Counted from the first letter of the stretch, positions 10,113 through 19,955 are shown. The stretch is DNA of 64,000 nt from Pseudomonas triticifolii (GCF_014358015.1 NZ_JACONV010000002.1:62001-126000), one strand, 5' to 3'. The notes: generated by a model not told the origin, from the letters alone. Made by a program: numbers and translations.

Positions 10113-10195
10113 CGCTGCAACTCTCTACAGTTCTACCGGCAGTCCGTTAAACGTCAGGCAGTGTCTTTCAAACAACAATAAAAGGACGCACCATC

Positions 10196-11197
10196 ATGAA
10201 AAAACTACGACTCACATTACTCGCCAGTGCTCTGGCCCTGCTGTCGCTTCCCGTCATGGCCGACTCGGCCAATCCGAAAATCGGGTTTTCCATTGATGAC
10301 CTGCGCCTCGAACGCTGGTCACGGGATCGAGACTACTTCGTCGCTGCCGCCGAGAAGATGAATGCCAAAGTCTACGTCCAGTCGGCTGACGCCAATGAGC
10401 AGAAGCAGATTTCGCAGATCGAAAACCTCATCTCCCGTGGCGTCGATGTGATCGTCATCGTGCCATTCAATGCCACGGTGCTGACCAATGCCGTGGCCGA
10501 AGCCAAGAAAGCCGGGATCAAGGTCGTGTCCTACGACCGGCTGATCCTCAACGCCGACATCGACGCCTATATTTCCTTCGATAACGAAAAGGTCGGCGAA
10601 ATGCAGGCCAACGGTGTGTTGCAAGCCGCCCCCAAGGGCAACTACTTCCTGCTGGGTGGCGCGCCCACGGACAACAACGCCAAGATCCTGCGCGAAGGCC
10701 AGATGAAGGTGCTGCAACCGGCCATCGACAAGGGCGACATCAAAATCGTCGGCCAACAGTGGGTCAAGGAATGGAACCCGACTGAAGCCCTGAGCATCGT
10801 CGAAAACGCCCTGACCCGTAACAACAACAAAATCGATGGCATCGTCGCTTCCAACGACGCCACCGCAGGCGGCGCAATCCAGGCCCTCGCCGCACAGAAG
10901 CTGGCAGGCAAAGTACCCATCTCCGGTCAGGACGCCGATCTGGCAGCGGTCAAACGCGTGATCGACGGCACCCAGACCATGACCGTCTACAAGCCACTCA
11001 AACTGATCGCCTCGGAAGCCGCCAAGCTCTCTGTGCAACTGGCGCGCAACGAAAAGCCGACCTACAGCTCGCAGTACGACAACGGCAACAAGAAGGTCGA
11101 CACCATCCTGCTGACGCCTACACCGCTCACCAAGGACAACATCGACCTGCTGGAAAAGGACGGTTTCTACACCAAGGCTCAGATCTCGGGGCAATGA
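10196..11197 (+). CDS. xylF: D-xylose ABC transporter, periplasmic binding protein
   Basis: Periplasmic receptor that delivers D-xylose to XylGH. The 333 residues begin with a signal peptide ([17 protein letters not shown]...VMA, cleavage probably before D23), followed by a sugar-binding type 1 fold: [71 protein letters not shown] and [18 protein letters not shown] precedes the ATG. It is followed by a strong hairpin before xylG, which fits the usual excess of binding protein over membrane components. Confidence 0.96.
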   Translation: MKKLRLTLLASALALLSLPVMADSANPKIGFSIDDLRLERWSRDRDYFVAAAEKMNAKVYVQSADANEQKQISQIENLISRGVDVIVIVPFNATVLTNAVAEAKKAGIKVVSYDRLILNADIDAYISFDNEKVGEMQANGVLQAAPKGNYFLLGGAPTDNNAKILREGQMKVLQPAIDKGDIKIVGQQWVKEWNPTEALSIVENALTRNNNKIDGIVASNDATAGGAIQALAAQKLAGKVPISGQDADLAAVKRVIDGTQTMTVYKPLKLIASEAAKLSVQLARNEKPTYSSQYDNGNKKVDTILLTPTPLTKDNIDLLEKDGFYTKAQISGQ

Positions 11198-11223
11198 CCG
11201 ATCAGGCTCGATTGAACGCCTGA

Positions 11224-11277
11224 GGACATCTCGCAGGACCGGCTCAAGCCTGTCCTGCGCAGACTTGCGAGATGTCC
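11224..11277 (+). promoter_or_regulatory. Large intercistronic stem-loop between xylF and xylG
   Basis: A perfect 12-bp outer stem (11224-11235 with 11266-11277) encloses a second stem (CAGGAC 11234-11239 with GTCCTG 11252-11257) and a GGCT/AGCC tip. It has no T run, so it probably stabilises the upstream xylF mRNA or partly attenuates xylGH rather than ending transcription. Confidence 0.6.
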
Positions 11278-11306
11278 GTCTGTTGCCAACGTGTGAGTAC
11301 CTCGTC

Positions 11307-12863
11307 ATGTCCGACTACCTGCTGCAAATGAACGGCATCGTCAAAAGCTTCGACGGCGTCAAGGCTCTGAACGGCATCGACATCAAGGTCCGGGCCGGTG
11401 AGTGCGTAGGCCTGTGCGGTGAAAACGGTGCTGGCAAATCCACGCTGATGAAAGTCCTGTCGGCGGTCTATCCCTACGGCACCTGGGAGGGCGAAATCCT
11501 CTGGGACGGCCAGCCGCTCAAGGCACAGTCGATCAGTGAAACCGAAGCCGCAGGCATCGTGATCATCCACCAGGAACTGACGCTGGTGCCTGACCTGTCG
11601 GTGGCCGAAAACATCTTCATGGGCCACGAACTGACCCTGCGTGGCGGGCGCATGAACTACCCGGCCATGATCCATCGGGCCGAAGCGCTGATGCGTGAAC
11701 TCAAGGTGCCGGACATGAACGTGGCGTTGCCGGTTTCACAATACGGCGGCGGCTATCAGCAACTGGTGGAAATCGCCAAGGCGCTGAACAAACAGGCGCG
11801 GCTGCTGATCCTCGACGAGCCCTCCTCGGCCCTGACCCGCTCGGAAATCGAGGTGTTGCTGGACATCATCCGCGACCTCAAGGCCAAAGGCGTGGCGTGC
11901 GTCTATATCTCCCACAAGCTCGATGAAGTCGCTGCGGTATGCGACACCATTTCGGTGATTCGCGATGGCAAACACATTGCCACCACCGCGATGGCGGACA
12001 TGGACATCCCGAAAATCATCACCCAGATGGTCGGCCGGGAAATGAGCAACCTCTACCCCACCGAGCCCCACGACGTGGGCGAAGTCATGTTCGAGGCACG
12101 TCACTTCACCTGCTACGACGTCGACAACCCGAAGCGCAAACGCGTCGACGACATCTCATTCGTGCTCAGGCGCGGCGAAATCCTGGGCATCGCCGGGCTG
12201 GTCGGTGCCGGGCGTACGGAACTGGTGTCGGCGCTGTTCGGTGCCTACCCCGGTCGCTACGAAGGCGGAGTCTGGCTGGAAGGCCGTCAGATCGACACGC
12301 GCACGCCGCTCAAGTCAATCCGTGCCGGGCTGTGCATGGTCCCGGAGGACCGTAAACGTCAGGGCATCATTCCGGATCTGGGCGTGGGCCAGAACATCAC
12401 CCTCGCTGTACTGGACAGCTACTCGAAAATGACCCGCATTGATGCGGAAGCCGAACTGGAGAGCATCGACCGGGAAATCTCGCGCATGCACCTCAAGACC
12501 GCGAGCCCGTTCCTGCCGATCACCAGCCTGTCTGGCGGCAATCAGCAGAAGGCGGTGCTGGCCAAAATGCTGCTGACCCAACCGCGTGTGCTGATTCTCG
12601 ATGAGCCCACGCGCGGCGTCGATGTTGGCGCCAAGTACGAAATCTACAAACTGATGGGCGCGCTGGCGGCCGCTGGCGTGTCGATCATCATGGTGTCTTC
12701 GGAACTGGCCGAGGTGCTGGGCGTTTCCGACCGCGTACTGGTGATCGGCGAAGGGCAGTTGCGGGGTGACTTCATCAATCAGGACCTCACCCAGGAACAA
12801 GTGCTCGCCGCCGCGCTCAGCCATCCCGATGGCCATAACAATAATGATCGGAAGACCGCGTAG
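11307..12863 (+). CDS. xylG: D-xylose ABC transporter, ATP-binding protein
   Basis: Cytoplasmic ATPase that drives xylose import. It has 518 residues with two ABC modules in tandem, as usual for sugar (CUT2) importers. The first has Walker [16 protein letters not shown] (about 38), signature-like [15 protein letters not shown] and Walker [13 protein letters not shown]. The second lacks a normal Walker A lysine ([16 protein letters not shown]), as is typical of this family, and has signature [15 protein letters not shown] and [12 protein letters not shown]. The ATG at 11307 is preferred; an upstream frame to 11265 overlaps the stem-loop. It ends directly at the xylH start. Confidence 0.96.
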   Translation: MSDYLLQMNGIVKSFDGVKALNGIDIKVRAGECVGLCGENGAGKSTLMKVLSAVYPYGTWEGEILWDGQPLKAQSISETEAAGIVIIHQELTLVPDLSVAENIFMGHELTLRGGRMNYPAMIHRAEALMRELKVPDMNVALPVSQYGGGYQQLVEIAKALNKQARLLILDEPSSALTRSEIEVLLDIIRDLKAKGVACVYISHKLDEVAAVCDTISVIRDGKHIATTAMADMDIPKIITQMVGREMSNLYPTEPHDVGEVMFEARHFTCYDVDNPKRKRVDDISFVLRRGEILGIAGLVGAGRTELVSALFGAYPGRYEGGVWLEGRQIDTRTPLKSIRAGLCMVPEDRKRQGIIPDLGVGQNITLAVLDSYSKMTRIDAEAELESIDREISRMHLKTASPFLPITSLSGGNQQKAVLAKMLLTQPRVLILDEPTRGVDVGAKYEIYKLMGALAAAGVSIIMVSSELAEVLGVSDRVLVIGEGQLRGDFINQDLTQEQVLAAALSHPDGHNNNDRKTA

Positions 12864-14000
12864 ATGAATCAGGTCAAACAGCTTTTCTCACGCTACAAAA
12901 TGCTCGCACTGGTCATCGCCGTGGCGATCATCTGGCTGTTCTTCAGCTGGCAGACCGAAGGCGGCTTCCTGACTCCGCGCAACCTGTCCAACCTGCTGCG
13001 GCAAATGTCGATTACCGGCATCCTCGCCTGCGGCATGGTGCTGGTGATCATCAGCGGCGAGATCGACCTGTCGGTGGGCTCGTTGCTCGGTCTGCTGGGC
13101 GGGCTGGCGGCGATTCTTGACGTGATCTACCACATTCCTCTACTCGCCAATCTGAGTATCGTCGCCCTGTGCGGGCTGATGATCGGCCTGGCCAACGGCT
13201 ACATGACCGCCTACCTGCGCATTCCCTCGTTTATCGTCGGCCTGGGCGGCATGCTGGCGTTCCGCGGCATTCTGCTGGGCATCACTGGCGGCACGACTAT
13301 CGCGCCTGTGTCACCGGAACTGGTCTACGTCGGCCAGGGCTACCTGCCCCACTCGGTGGGCACCGGCCTGGGCATCGTACTCTTCGCCCTGACCCTGTTC
13401 CTGACCTGGCGACAACGCCACAACCGCGCGCTTCATGGTCTGGCTGCACATTCCATGGTTCGTGATGCGACCCGCGTCGTGCTGATTGGCGCGGTGCTGG
13501 GAGGCTTCGTATACACCCTTAACAGCTACGATGGCATCCCGGTGCCCGTGCTGCTCCTGCTGGTGCTGCTGGGTGTATTCAGCTACGTGACCAGCCAGAC
13601 CGTGTTCGGCCGCCGCGTCTACTCGGTGGGCAGCAACATGGAAGCCACCCGCCTGTCCGGCATCAACGTACAGGCCGTCAAACTGTGGATCTTCGGCATC
13701 ATGGGCGTCATGTGCGCCCTCGCCGGCATGGTCAACACCGCCCGCCTGGCCGCAGGCTCACCCTCCGCAGGCAACATGGGCGAACTCGACGCCATCGCCG
13801 CCTGCTTCATTGGCGGCACCTCCATGCGCGGCGGCTCCGGCACGGTTTACGGCGCGTTGCTGGGTGCGTTGGTAATCACCAGCCTGGATAACGGCATGTC
13901 CATGCTGGACGTGGACAGTTACTGGCAGATGATTGTGAAGGGCAGCATTCTGGTGTTGGCGGTGTGGGTAGATGTGAGTACGCGGACGGGGCGGCGTTGA
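12864..14000 (+). CDS. xylH: D-xylose ABC transporter, permease
   Basis: Inner-membrane permease of the xylose importer. The 378 residues have about ten hydrophobic segments and the CUT2 motifs GMVLVIISGEIDLSVGSLLG (about 56-75) and RRVYSVGSNMEATRLSGIN (about 250), which is the loop that contacts the ATPase. Its ATG directly follows the xylG stop (TAGATG), so the two are translationally linked. The C-terminal part GAVVYGALLG-like repeat ends with a short arginine-rich tail. Confidence 0.96.
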   Translation: MNQVKQLFSRYKMLALVIAVAIIWLFFSWQTEGGFLTPRNLSNLLRQMSITGILACGMVLVIISGEIDLSVGSLLGLLGGLAAILDVIYHIPLLANLSIVALCGLMIGLANGYMTAYLRIPSFIVGLGGMLAFRGILLGITGGTTIAPVSPELVYVGQGYLPHSVGTGLGIVLFALTLFLTWRQRHNRALHGLAAHSMVRDATRVVLIGAVLGGFVYTLNSYDGIPVPVLLLLVLLGVFSYVTSQTVFGRRVYSVGSNMEATRLSGINVQAVKLWIFGIMGVMCALAGMVNTARLAAGSPSAGNMGELDAIAACFIGGTSMRGGSGTVYGALLGALVITSLDNGMSMLDVDSYWQMIVKGSILVLAVWVDVSTRTGRR

Positions 14001-14376
14001 GGGGCTAGTGCTCGCTCAGCCAGCAACTCAAAGACATCGCGGGCGCTCTGCGGAACGCCCAGGCCTTCTCGTCGGACAAGGTGCTGCCCCATGACGAGCG
14101 CCGCTCAGGGATACTTAACGCCCCTTTCCCCCGAAAAACCTCATTGGGTACAAAAGGTGGTAAGCCATTCCTGGCACCCTGCCGACATTGGACCCTCACC
14201 TCATAACCCTGCGCAATAACCCCTCCACCAACAGCGTGTATACGAATAAAAATATTTTCTCATCGCATTTGCACGCCTAAAAAACCTGATCTATAACTTG
14301 ACTGCCTGACAGTAATGGCAAATGGACACTACGCGTGTCATTCCAAAAACATACGTTTTATATGGAGATGTATCGT
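14001..14376. other. 376-base region between xylH and the cystatin-like gene
   Basis: The first 200 bases are GC-rich like the neighbours; a 64-codon reading frame there (minus, 14005-14199) has no clear ribosome binding site or recognised family. From about 14230 the sequence becomes AT-rich and leads into the cystatin-like gene. A TTGACT element (14298-14303) could be a -35 box, but no good -10 follows. Confidence 0.35.
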
Positions 14377-14649
14377 ATGGCGACTGAACAATTTAGCTTG
14401 GGCGGCTGGAGCCCTTATCGCGAACTGACACCAAAAGATCAGGAAATCTTCAACGAAGCACTGGCCGGACTATTGGGCGTAAACTACACACCTAATCTGG
14501 TTTCGACTCAGGTCGTCAATGGCACCAACTACCGCTATCAGGCGAATGCAACAGTGCCTGGCCCGACGCCATACACCTGGCAGGCTATCGTGGAAATCTA
14601 CGCACCTATCAATGGTGATCCACACCTCGTACAGATCATCAAGGTCTAA
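14377..14649 (+). CDS. Cystatin-like cysteine protease inhibitor (small, no signal peptide)
   Basis: The 90-residue protein shows the three-part cystatin/stefin wedge. It has an N-terminal glycine pair (G9-G10 in SLGGWSPY), an alpha-helical segment (ELTPKDQEIFNEALAGLLG, 16-34), a first hairpin loop QVVNG at 45-49 (cystatin QxVxG) followed by TNYRY, and a possible second loop PINGDPH at 77-83. Known cystatins block papain-like cysteine proteases with these loops. The ATG at 14377 lies 9 bases after GGAG; an earlier ATG at 14335 would add an unlikely 14 residues. No secretion signal is visible, and there are no operon partners. The fold call is from motifs by eye. The target, bacterial or plant, is unknown. 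Confidence 0.65.
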   Translation: MATEQFSLGGWSPYRELTPKDQEIFNEALAGLLGVNYTPNLVSTQVVNGTNYRYQANATVPGPTPYTWQAIVEIYAPINGDPHLVQIIKV

Positions 14650-14664
14650 CTACGTATCAAAACT

Positions 14665-14695
14665 TTCGGGGCATGCAAGAGCTGCAAGCCCCGAA
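14665..14695 (+). terminator. Hairpin after the cystatin-like gene
   Basis: An 8-bp stem (TTCGGGGC 14665-14672 with GCCCCGAA 14688-14695) containing an inner TGCA/TGCA pair lies 15 bases after the stop. There is no T run, so termination would be inefficient or need Rho. Confidence 0.4.
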
Positions 14696-14836
14696 GGCTT
14701 ATCTCAATTCTCCACTATGCAAGCAGACTGCTGGGCACTCTGAAGAGGCACTTACGCAGCACGTTTACAGACGTGTTGGTGAGGTCGTAAATCCCACCAA
14801 ATAGTAATGACGCGGAAATGATCTTTATTTCAGACA

Positions 14837-14872
14837 ATAAAAAACCCGTAGCTGAATCAGCTACGGGTTTTT
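14837..14872 (-). terminator. Rho-independent terminator of tRNA-Ser / purC operon
   Basis: A long inverted repeat (about 14841-14854 with 14858-14871) is followed on the minus strand by T residues. It lies just after the 3' end of tRNA-Ser. Confidence 0.8.
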
Positions 14873-14879
14873 ATTTGTA

Positions 14880-14969
14880 TGGCGGAGAGATAGGGATTCG
14901 AACCCTAGGTACCGGTGAAGGTACAACGGATTTCGAATCCGTCCCATTCGGCCACTCTGGCATCTCTCC
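14880..14969 (-). tRNA. tRNA-Ser (anticodon CGA)
   Basis: A 90-base class II tRNA with the long variable arm expected for serine. The acceptor pair is GGAGAGA / TCTCTCC, the T-loop is GGTTCGAATCC, the anticodon loop reads ATTCGAAAT (CGA, reads UCG), and the 3' CCA is encoded. It lies downstream of purC on the same strand. Confidence 0.95.
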
Positions 14970-15061
14970 AACGGCGCGCATCATAACAGCATCGAAGCGT
15001 AACGCGAAGCCCTTAGGCTAATTTTTTTCGTGCTATCAAACGCTTGCGTCGTTTTTTTTGC

Positions 15062-15772
15062 TTAAAGCGGTACGCCAAGACGGTTGGCGACTTCTTCGTA
15101 GGCTTCGATGACGTCACCCAGGCCCTGACGGAAGCGGTCCTTGTCCATCTTTTTGCGGGTGTCTTTGTCCCACAGGCGGCAGCCGTCGGGGCTGAATTCG
15201 TCGCCCAGGACGATTTCGCCGTGGAATACGCCGAATTCAAGCTTGAAGTCGACCAGCAGCAGGCCAGCGTCGTCGAACAGTTTGCTCAGGACTTCGTTGA
15301 CCTTGAGCGACAGCTCTTTCATGCGGACCAGTTGCTCGGCGGTACCCCAACCGAAAGCCACGACGTGGGATTCGTTGATGAACGGGTCGCCCTTGGCGTC
15401 GTCCTTGAGGAACAGCTCGAAGGTGTAAGGGTTGAGCTTGGTGCCCTCTTCGATGCCCAGGCGTTTGACCAGGCTGCCAGCAGCGTAGTTACGCACGACG
15501 CACTCGACCGGGATCATGTCCAGCTTCTTGACCAGGCACTCGTTGTCACCCAGCAGCTTGTCGAATTGGGTAGGAACGCCCGCTTCTTCCAGCTTCTGCA
15601 TGATGAAGGCGTTGAACTTGTTGTTAACCATGCCTTTGCGGTCCAGCTGTTCGATGCGCTTGCCGTCGAACGCCGAGGTGTCGTTACGGAACAGCAGGAT
15701 CAAGCGGTCAGCGTCGTCGGTCTTGTAAACCGATTTGGCTTTGCCGCGGTAGAGTTCTTCACGTTTTTCCAT
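15062..15772 (-). CDS. purC: SAICAR synthetase
   Basis: Phosphoribosylaminoimidazole-succinocarboxamide synthase, which joins CAIR and aspartate with ATP in purine synthesis. The 236 residues match the short bacterial form. Signatures are [12 protein letters not shown] at the N terminus, [26 protein letters not shown] (about 90-105), [11 protein letters not shown] and [17 protein letters not shown] lies before the ATG. It is the last protein gene of a dapA-bamC-MBL-purC run, 28 bases after the hydrolase stop. Confidence 0.97.
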   Translation of the reverse strand: MEKREELYRGKAKSVYKTDDADRLILLFRNDTSAFDGKRIEQLDRKGMVNNKFNAFIMQKLEEAGVPTQFDKLLGDNECLVKKLDMIPVECVVRNYAAGSLVKRLGIEEGTKLNPYTFELFLKDDAKGDPFINESHVVAFGWGTAEQLVRMKELSLKVNEVLSKLFDDAGLLLVDFKLEFGVFHGEIVLGDEFSPDGCRLWDKDTRKKMDKDRFRQGLGDVIEAYEEVANRLGVPL

Positions 15773-15800
15773 GATGGGCTCCGCTTGCTAAGTAGTTGGG

Positions 15801-16559
15801 CTAGGCGATGTGTCGCCAGTCGAGCCCTGAATCTTGATCGGCCAATTGTAGCCAGTCCGGGTCGCACCCGAGGGTGTCGACAAAACATTGCCGGGCCAGA
15901 TGCGGCAGGTTGTTCTTGCTGCTGAGATGAGCCAGCACAAGGTGCTGCAAGCTCTGCCATCCCAGTTCGCTCACCAGGTTTGCGGCCTGATGGTTGTTCA
16001 AGTGTCCAGTTTCACAGCCTACGCGCTGCTTGAGAAAGACCGGGTAATGGCCTCGGGCAAGCATGTCGCGGCAGTGGTTCGCTTCGATCATCAAGGCATC
16101 CAGGCCGTGATAACGCTGCAGCACGTTCGGGCAATAGGACCCAAGGTCGGTCAACAGACCAAAACGGCGTCGACCGTCATTGAAAACGAATTGCGTGGGT
16201 TCGAGTGCATCATGCGAGACGGACACCACATCGATGTCCAGCGCGCCGACCTGCAATCGCTCGCCACCGGCCAGCAAACCCGCTGCCTCCACAGGCTTGC
16301 GCATCCCGCGCAAGGTACCGCCGCTGAGGTAGACCGGCAGATTGTAGCGCCGAGACAGCAAACCCACGCCATGCACATGATCGGCATGTTCGTGGGTTAC
16401 CAGAATCGCGCTCAACTGTTCGGCGGCGACGCCCAGACGAGCCAGGCGTCGCTCGGTTTCCCGCAGGGAGAAACCGCAATCGACCAACACGTACGTATCG
16501 TTGCTTGCGACCAGCGTGCCGTTGCCACGGCTGCCGCTGCCCAGAACCGCGAAGCGCAC
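15801..16559 (-). CDS. MBL-fold metallo-hydrolase
   Basis: Cytoplasmic metallo-beta-lactamase-fold hydrolase (252 residues) of the YycJ-like group. The metal motif is VTHEHADHVHG (HxHxDH, about residue 55), with a further histidine in SVSHDALEP, aspartate in LLTDLGSY and HLSSKNN near the C terminus. The start is GTG at 16559, touching the bamC stop (TAAGTG), so translation is coupled. Proteins of this group have been linked to DNA or RNA end processing, but the substrate here is not known. Confidence 0.88.
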   Translation of the reverse strand: MRFAVLGSGSRGNGTLVASNDTYVLVDCGFSLRETERRLARLGVAAEQLSAILVTHEHADHVHGVGLLSRRYNLPVYLSGGTLRGMRKPVEAAGLLAGGERLQVGALDIDVVSVSHDALEPTQFVFNDGRRRFGLLTDLGSYCPNVLQRYHGLDALMIEANHCRDMLARGHYPVFLKQRVGCETGHLNNHQAANLVSELGWQSLQHLVLAHLSSKNNLPHLARQCFVDTLGCDPDWLQLADQDSGLDWRHIA

Positions 16560-17678
16560 TTAACCCAGGTTGTCTTGAATAACGCTCAATACGCGGCGAG
16601 CAACATCGGCTGGCGCGACAGTATTGATGTTCTTCTCGACAGTGACCTGAACGTTGTCACCCACTTTGCTCAGGCGAACCTGATAGCGCTCGGCGCGGGC
16701 GTCGATCTCTTCCTTGCTCTGCTTGCTACCAAACATACGGCCGAAGAAACCAGGCTCGTTTTCAGGCGTCTTGGCCTTTTCGGCGAGGTTGATGTAATAC
16801 AGGCCCAGGCTGCGGTTGATGTCTTCTACGCGCCAGTCACCCTGATCCAGCGCACGACCGACACTCGACCAGGCACGGTCCAGGTCGGCACCCAGGTTCA
16901 GCACCGGGTTGCCGCTGCCGTCTTCGCTCAGGGCTACACGGCTCGGGGTGTCGTAGTCACGTGCGGCCAGCAGGGAGACCGAACCGCCTTTCTCGGCGTT
17001 GCGGCTCATGCTGGCCAGCAGGTCGTCGGTCAAGGCTGCATCCAGCCCCAGGTTAGTGGTGCGCGACGGGAACGCCACGTCGGCCGTGCTGCCAGCAGGA
17101 CGCTCGACGCTGACCACATAGACTTCACTGGTGTTGCGCTGCACGCCCGGCTCGATGCGAACCCGCACGCGAGTCTCGGAGTCAGCTGCGACGCCGCTGG
17201 CGGTCAGACGCTTGGCCACCGAAGCGGACAGTTCGTCGAGACGCTGCCAAGAGGAGCTGAATTCGCCAGTCTGCGGACGCTCTTCAGCGATGCGGAAACC
17301 GTTGTCTTCAAAGTACTGGTGCGCAACCGGCCAGACTTCGGCAGGCTGGCGTTGGGCCAGGATCCAGCGAGCGTCACCGCTCTTCTGCAGGCTGTAGTCG
17401 CTCGACTCGGACGTCGTGGCCAACGGCAGTGGGCGGGGAACGATGTACTCACCGTCCTTCTGCGTGCTGTCGGCAACGTTGCGTGGAATCGGCAGCAGCG
17501 GGTCCAGGCGCTTCACGCCAGAGACGTCGGCAGGCACCTGCATCGGTGCGGTCTGGGACGCTTGAAGGTAATCGCTGCCGCGATCACGGAAGTAACCATC
17601 TTCACCAAACAGCCAACCGCAACCGCTGGTGCTGGAGATAATCAAGGCAAGTGCGGAAAGTCCGGCCAATCGCTTCAT
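16560..17678 (-). CDS. bamC: Outer membrane assembly lipoprotein BamC
   Basis: Lipoprotein of the BAM complex that inserts outer-membrane beta-barrels. The 372-residue protein begins with a lipoprotein signal ([16 protein letters not shown]) and lipobox TSGC with C20. The N-terminal linker that binds BamD ([19 protein letters not shown], about 33-51) is followed by two helix-grip domains. The ATG at 17678 is preferred to one 18 bases earlier, which gives a better signal peptide. It follows dapA by 18 bases, the order seen in gammaproteobacteria. Confidence 0.92.
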   Translation of the reverse strand: MKRLAGLSALALIISSTSGCGWLFGEDGYFRDRGSDYLQASQTAPMQVPADVSGVKRLDPLLPIPRNVADSTQKDGEYIVPRPLPLATTSESSDYSLQKSGDARWILAQRQPAEVWPVAHQYFEDNGFRIAEERPQTGEFSSSWQRLDELSASVAKRLTASGVAADSETRVRVRIEPGVQRNTSEVYVVSVERPAGSTADVAFPSRTTNLGLDAALTDDLLASMSRNAEKGGSVSLLAARDYDTPSRVALSEDGSGNPVLNLGADLDRAWSSVGRALDQGDWRVEDINRSLGLYYINLAEKAKTPENEPGFFGRMFGSKQSKEEIDARAERYQVRLSKVGDNVQVTVEKNINTVAPADVARRVLSVIQDNLG

Positions 17679-17696
17679 TGCGTAGTACTTCCTCAA

Positions 17697-18575
17697 TTAA
17701 ACCAGGACGCCGGACTGGCGCATGGCCTGTCGCAGCGGTTCGTGGCAGGCTTCGCTGAGCCAGGTGAGCGGCAGACGGATACCGTCCGGCATCAGACCCA
17801 TTTCATGCAACGCCCACTTCACGGGGATAGGGTTGGATTCGATGAACAGTGTGTTGTTGAGCGGCATGAGCTTCTCATGGATCGCCCGTGCAGCAGCGGC
17901 ATCGCCACGCATGGCCGCAGCGCAGAGATCGCTCATGGCGCGCGGGGCAACGTTGGCGGTCACGGAGATATTGCCTTTGCCACCGAGCAGCATCAGCTCG
18001 ACGGCAGTGGCGTCATCGCCGGAATACACCAGGAAATCGCTGCTGACGCCCGCCAGGATGTCACGGGCGCGCTGCAGATTGCCGGTGGCTTCCTTGATAC
18101 CGATGATGTTCTTCACGACAGACAGGCGCACGACGGTCTCTGGCAGCATGTCGCAGGCGGTACGGCCCGGCACGTTGTAGAGAATCTGCGGGATGTCGAC
18201 CGCGTTGGCAATGTGGCTGAAGTGCTGGAACAGGCCTTCCTGAGTCGGCTTGTTGTAGTAAGGCGTCACCAGCAGGCACGCGTCGGCGCCTGCAGTCTTG
18301 GCGTTGGTGGTCAGTTCGACCGCTTCACGCGTCGAATTGGCGCCCGTGCCCGCAATCACCGGAATACGACCTGCCACTTGATCGACCACGCGACGGATGA
18401 CTTCGATGTGTTCGTTCACATCGAGCGTCGCCGACTCGCCTGTCGTGCCGACGGCAACAATGGCGTTGGTGCCCTCTTGCAAGTGGAAGTCCACCAGTTT
18501 GCTCAGGCTGTCCCAGTCCAGACGACCTTGTGCATCCATGGGTGTGACCAGTGCCACCATACTGCCCGCAATCAT
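17697..18575 (-). CDS. dapA: 4-hydroxy-tetrahydrodipicolinate synthase
   Basis: Condenses pyruvate with aspartate semialdehyde, the first committed step to diaminopimelate and lysine. The 292 residues include [10 protein letters not shown] (about 43-52), the catalytic tyrosine in [13 protein letters not shown] (about 133) and the Schiff-base lysine in GIKEATGNL (about 161). The start is the ATG at 18575 with AGGAG 8 bases before. An upstream frame reaching 18659 crosses the likely promoter and is not used. Confidence 0.96.
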   Translation of the reverse strand: MIAGSMVALVTPMDAQGRLDWDSLSKLVDFHLQEGTNAIVAVGTTGESATLDVNEHIEVIRRVVDQVAGRIPVIAGTGANSTREAVELTTNAKTAGADACLLVTPYYNKPTQEGLFQHFSHIANAVDIPQILYNVPGRTACDMLPETVVRLSVVKNIIGIKEATGNLQRARDILAGVSSDFLVYSGDDATAVELMLLGGKGNISVTANVAPRAMSDLCAAAMRGDAAAARAIHEKLMPLNNTLFIESNPIPVKWALHEMGLMPDGIRLPLTWLSEACHEPLRQAMRQSGVLV

Positions 18576-18607
18576 GCAACCGCTCCTGCCGGAAAAAGAG
18601 AGCCGTA

Positions 18608-18636
18608 ATGGTACTGGCGCTATCATCCTTGTACAA
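18608..18636 (-). promoter_or_regulatory. Candidate sigma-70 promoter of dapA
   Basis: On the minus strand TTGTAC (18631-18636), 17 bases, then TACCAT (18608-18613). The expected transcript start would be about 25 bases before the dapA ATG. The -35 element overlaps a 10-bp palindrome (18628-18637). Confidence 0.4.
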
Positions 18637-18637
18637 G

Positions 18638-18900
18638 CGAAGTACCGCGCTCTGAGCATTCCCCTGAGCGATGGTTTTCGCTACCCTTCGTCCTTTGATC
18701 GGTACTGGTCACCTGCGCACCTCGCTCAATCGGTCGAATTTGTCGCCAGAAGCCCTGCCCCAGCGCATTCCAGCCCAGCCATGGTTCTGCCATGCAGGCA
18801 AGGCGTGCCGGGGCCAAGGTCGGCATCCGGCGCTCTCGATTGTCGAAAAAGCCCCGCAAGACCGAAAAAGTACCGACCGCTCATCGTCTAGGAATGCTGC
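18638..18900. other. Non-coding part between divergent dapA and gcvR
   Basis: The dapA-gcvR gap is 325 bases in all. Beyond the dapA promoter candidate it holds open frames on several strands without ribosome binding sites or recognisable families. The gcvR promoter must be here but no clear box was seen. Confidence 0.35.
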
Positions 18901-19464
18901 ATGTCGTCCACCCCCACAGTTCGCGAACAATTCCTTGTCATCAGTGCCCTTGGCGCAAACCCCATGGAGCTGACCAACGTCCTGTGCCGAGCCAGCCATG
19001 AAAATCGCTGCTCGGTGGTTACCTCGCGCCTGACCCGCCACGGCGAGTGCAGCGCACTGATCCTTCAGGTGTCCGGCAGTTGGGACGCCCTGGCGCGTCT
19101 CGAAACCGGCCTGCCGGGCCTGGCCAAGAAGCACGCGTTCACGATCAGTGTCGTGCGCAGTGCCACGCTTGAAAACCGCCCCGAAGCCTTGCCCTACGTG
19201 GCGTACGTCAGTTCGGCGTATCGCCCGGACATCATCAATGAGCTGTGCCAGTTCTTCATCGACCATAACGTCGAACTGGAGAATCTGATCTGCGACACCT
19301 ATCAGGCGCCGCAGACAGGCGGCACCATGCTCAATGCCACGTTCACCGTCACGCTGCCTGCCGGTACGCAAATCAGCTGGCTGCGCGATCAGTTCCTCGA
19401 TTTTGCCGATGCACTGAACCTGGACGCGCTGATCGAACCCTGGCGCCCACAAGCCCCGATGTAA
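18901..19464 (+). CDS. gcvR: GcvR-like glycine cleavage regulator, two ACT domains
   Basis: In E. coli GcvR antagonises GcvA to repress the glycine cleavage operon when glycine is low. The 187-residue protein has two ACT-type modules (about residues 10-85 and 95-175) with LVISALGANPMELTNVLCRAS in the first and YVSSAYRPDIINELCQFF in the second. AGGA precedes the ATG. It is followed by bcp after 9 bases, an order that is conserved in many pseudomonads next to dapA. Confidence 0.88.
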   Translation: MSSTPTVREQFLVISALGANPMELTNVLCRASHENRCSVVTSRLTRHGECSALILQVSGSWDALARLETGLPGLAKKHAFTISVVRSATLENRPEALPYVAYVSSAYRPDIINELCQFFIDHNVELENLICDTYQAPQTGGTMLNATFTVTLPAGTQISWLRDQFLDFADALNLDALIEPWRPQAPM

Positions 19465-19473
19465 GGAATCCTC

Positions 19474-19947
19474 ATGGCCGTTGCAGTCAATCAACCTGTT
19501 TCCGATTTCCAGGCAGCCGCCACCAGCGGCGTGACCGTCACCCTGTCCGAGCTCAAGGGCCGGCAAGTGGTGATTTATTTCTATCCAAAAGACAACACGC
19601 CGGGGTGCACCACCCAGGGCCAGGACTTCCGCGATCACATCGCGAATTTTCAGGCAGCCAACACCGTGGTGCTGGGTGTGTCCCGTGACAGCCTGAAGAC
19701 GCACGAGAACTTCAAGGCCAAGCAATCGTTCCCGTTCGAGCTGATTTCGGACAAGGACGAAGCGGTCTGCCAGTTGTTCGATGTGATCAAGCTCAAGAAG
19801 CTGTATGGCAAGGAATACATGGGCGTTGATCGCAGCACCTTCCTGATCGACAAGGAATGTGTGCTGCGTCAGGAGTGGCGTGGCGTGAAAGTGCCCGGTC
19901 ATGTGGCCGAAGTGCTGGCCCAGGCAGAAGCCTTGAACAAGGCGTGA
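19474..19947 (+). CDS. bcp: Bcp/PrxQ-type peroxiredoxin
   Basis: Thiol peroxidase that reduces hydroperoxides in the cytoplasm. The 157-residue thioredoxin-fold protein has peroxidatic cysteine C45 in NTPGCTTQGQDFRD. Position 50, where E. coli Bcp has its resolving cysteine, is glutamine here. Other cysteines are C99 and one near residue 128, so the resolving partner is different or the enzyme works as a 1-Cys form. AAGGAA lies before the ATG. Likely cotranscribed with gcvR. Confidence 0.92.
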   Translation: MAVAVNQPVSDFQAAATSGVTVTLSELKGRQVVIYFYPKDNTPGCTTQGQDFRDHIANFQAANTVVLGVSRDSLKTHENFKAKQSFPFELISDKDEAVCQLFDVIKLKKLYGKEYMGVDRSTFLIDKECVLRQEWRGVKVPGHVAEVLAQAEALNKA

Positions 19948-19955
19948 TGTGGTAA

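Noticed and set aside
14005..14199. A 64-codon minus-strand frame between xylH and the cystatin-like gene
   Set aside because: No ribosome binding site and no recognisable domain; reported only as intergenic sequence.
15888..18608. A 906-codon open frame on the plus strand opposite bamC, MBL and dapA
   Set aside because: It is antisense to three well-supported genes, and its protein is rich in His, Gln and Ala with no known family; this is typical of shadow frames in GC-rich DNA.
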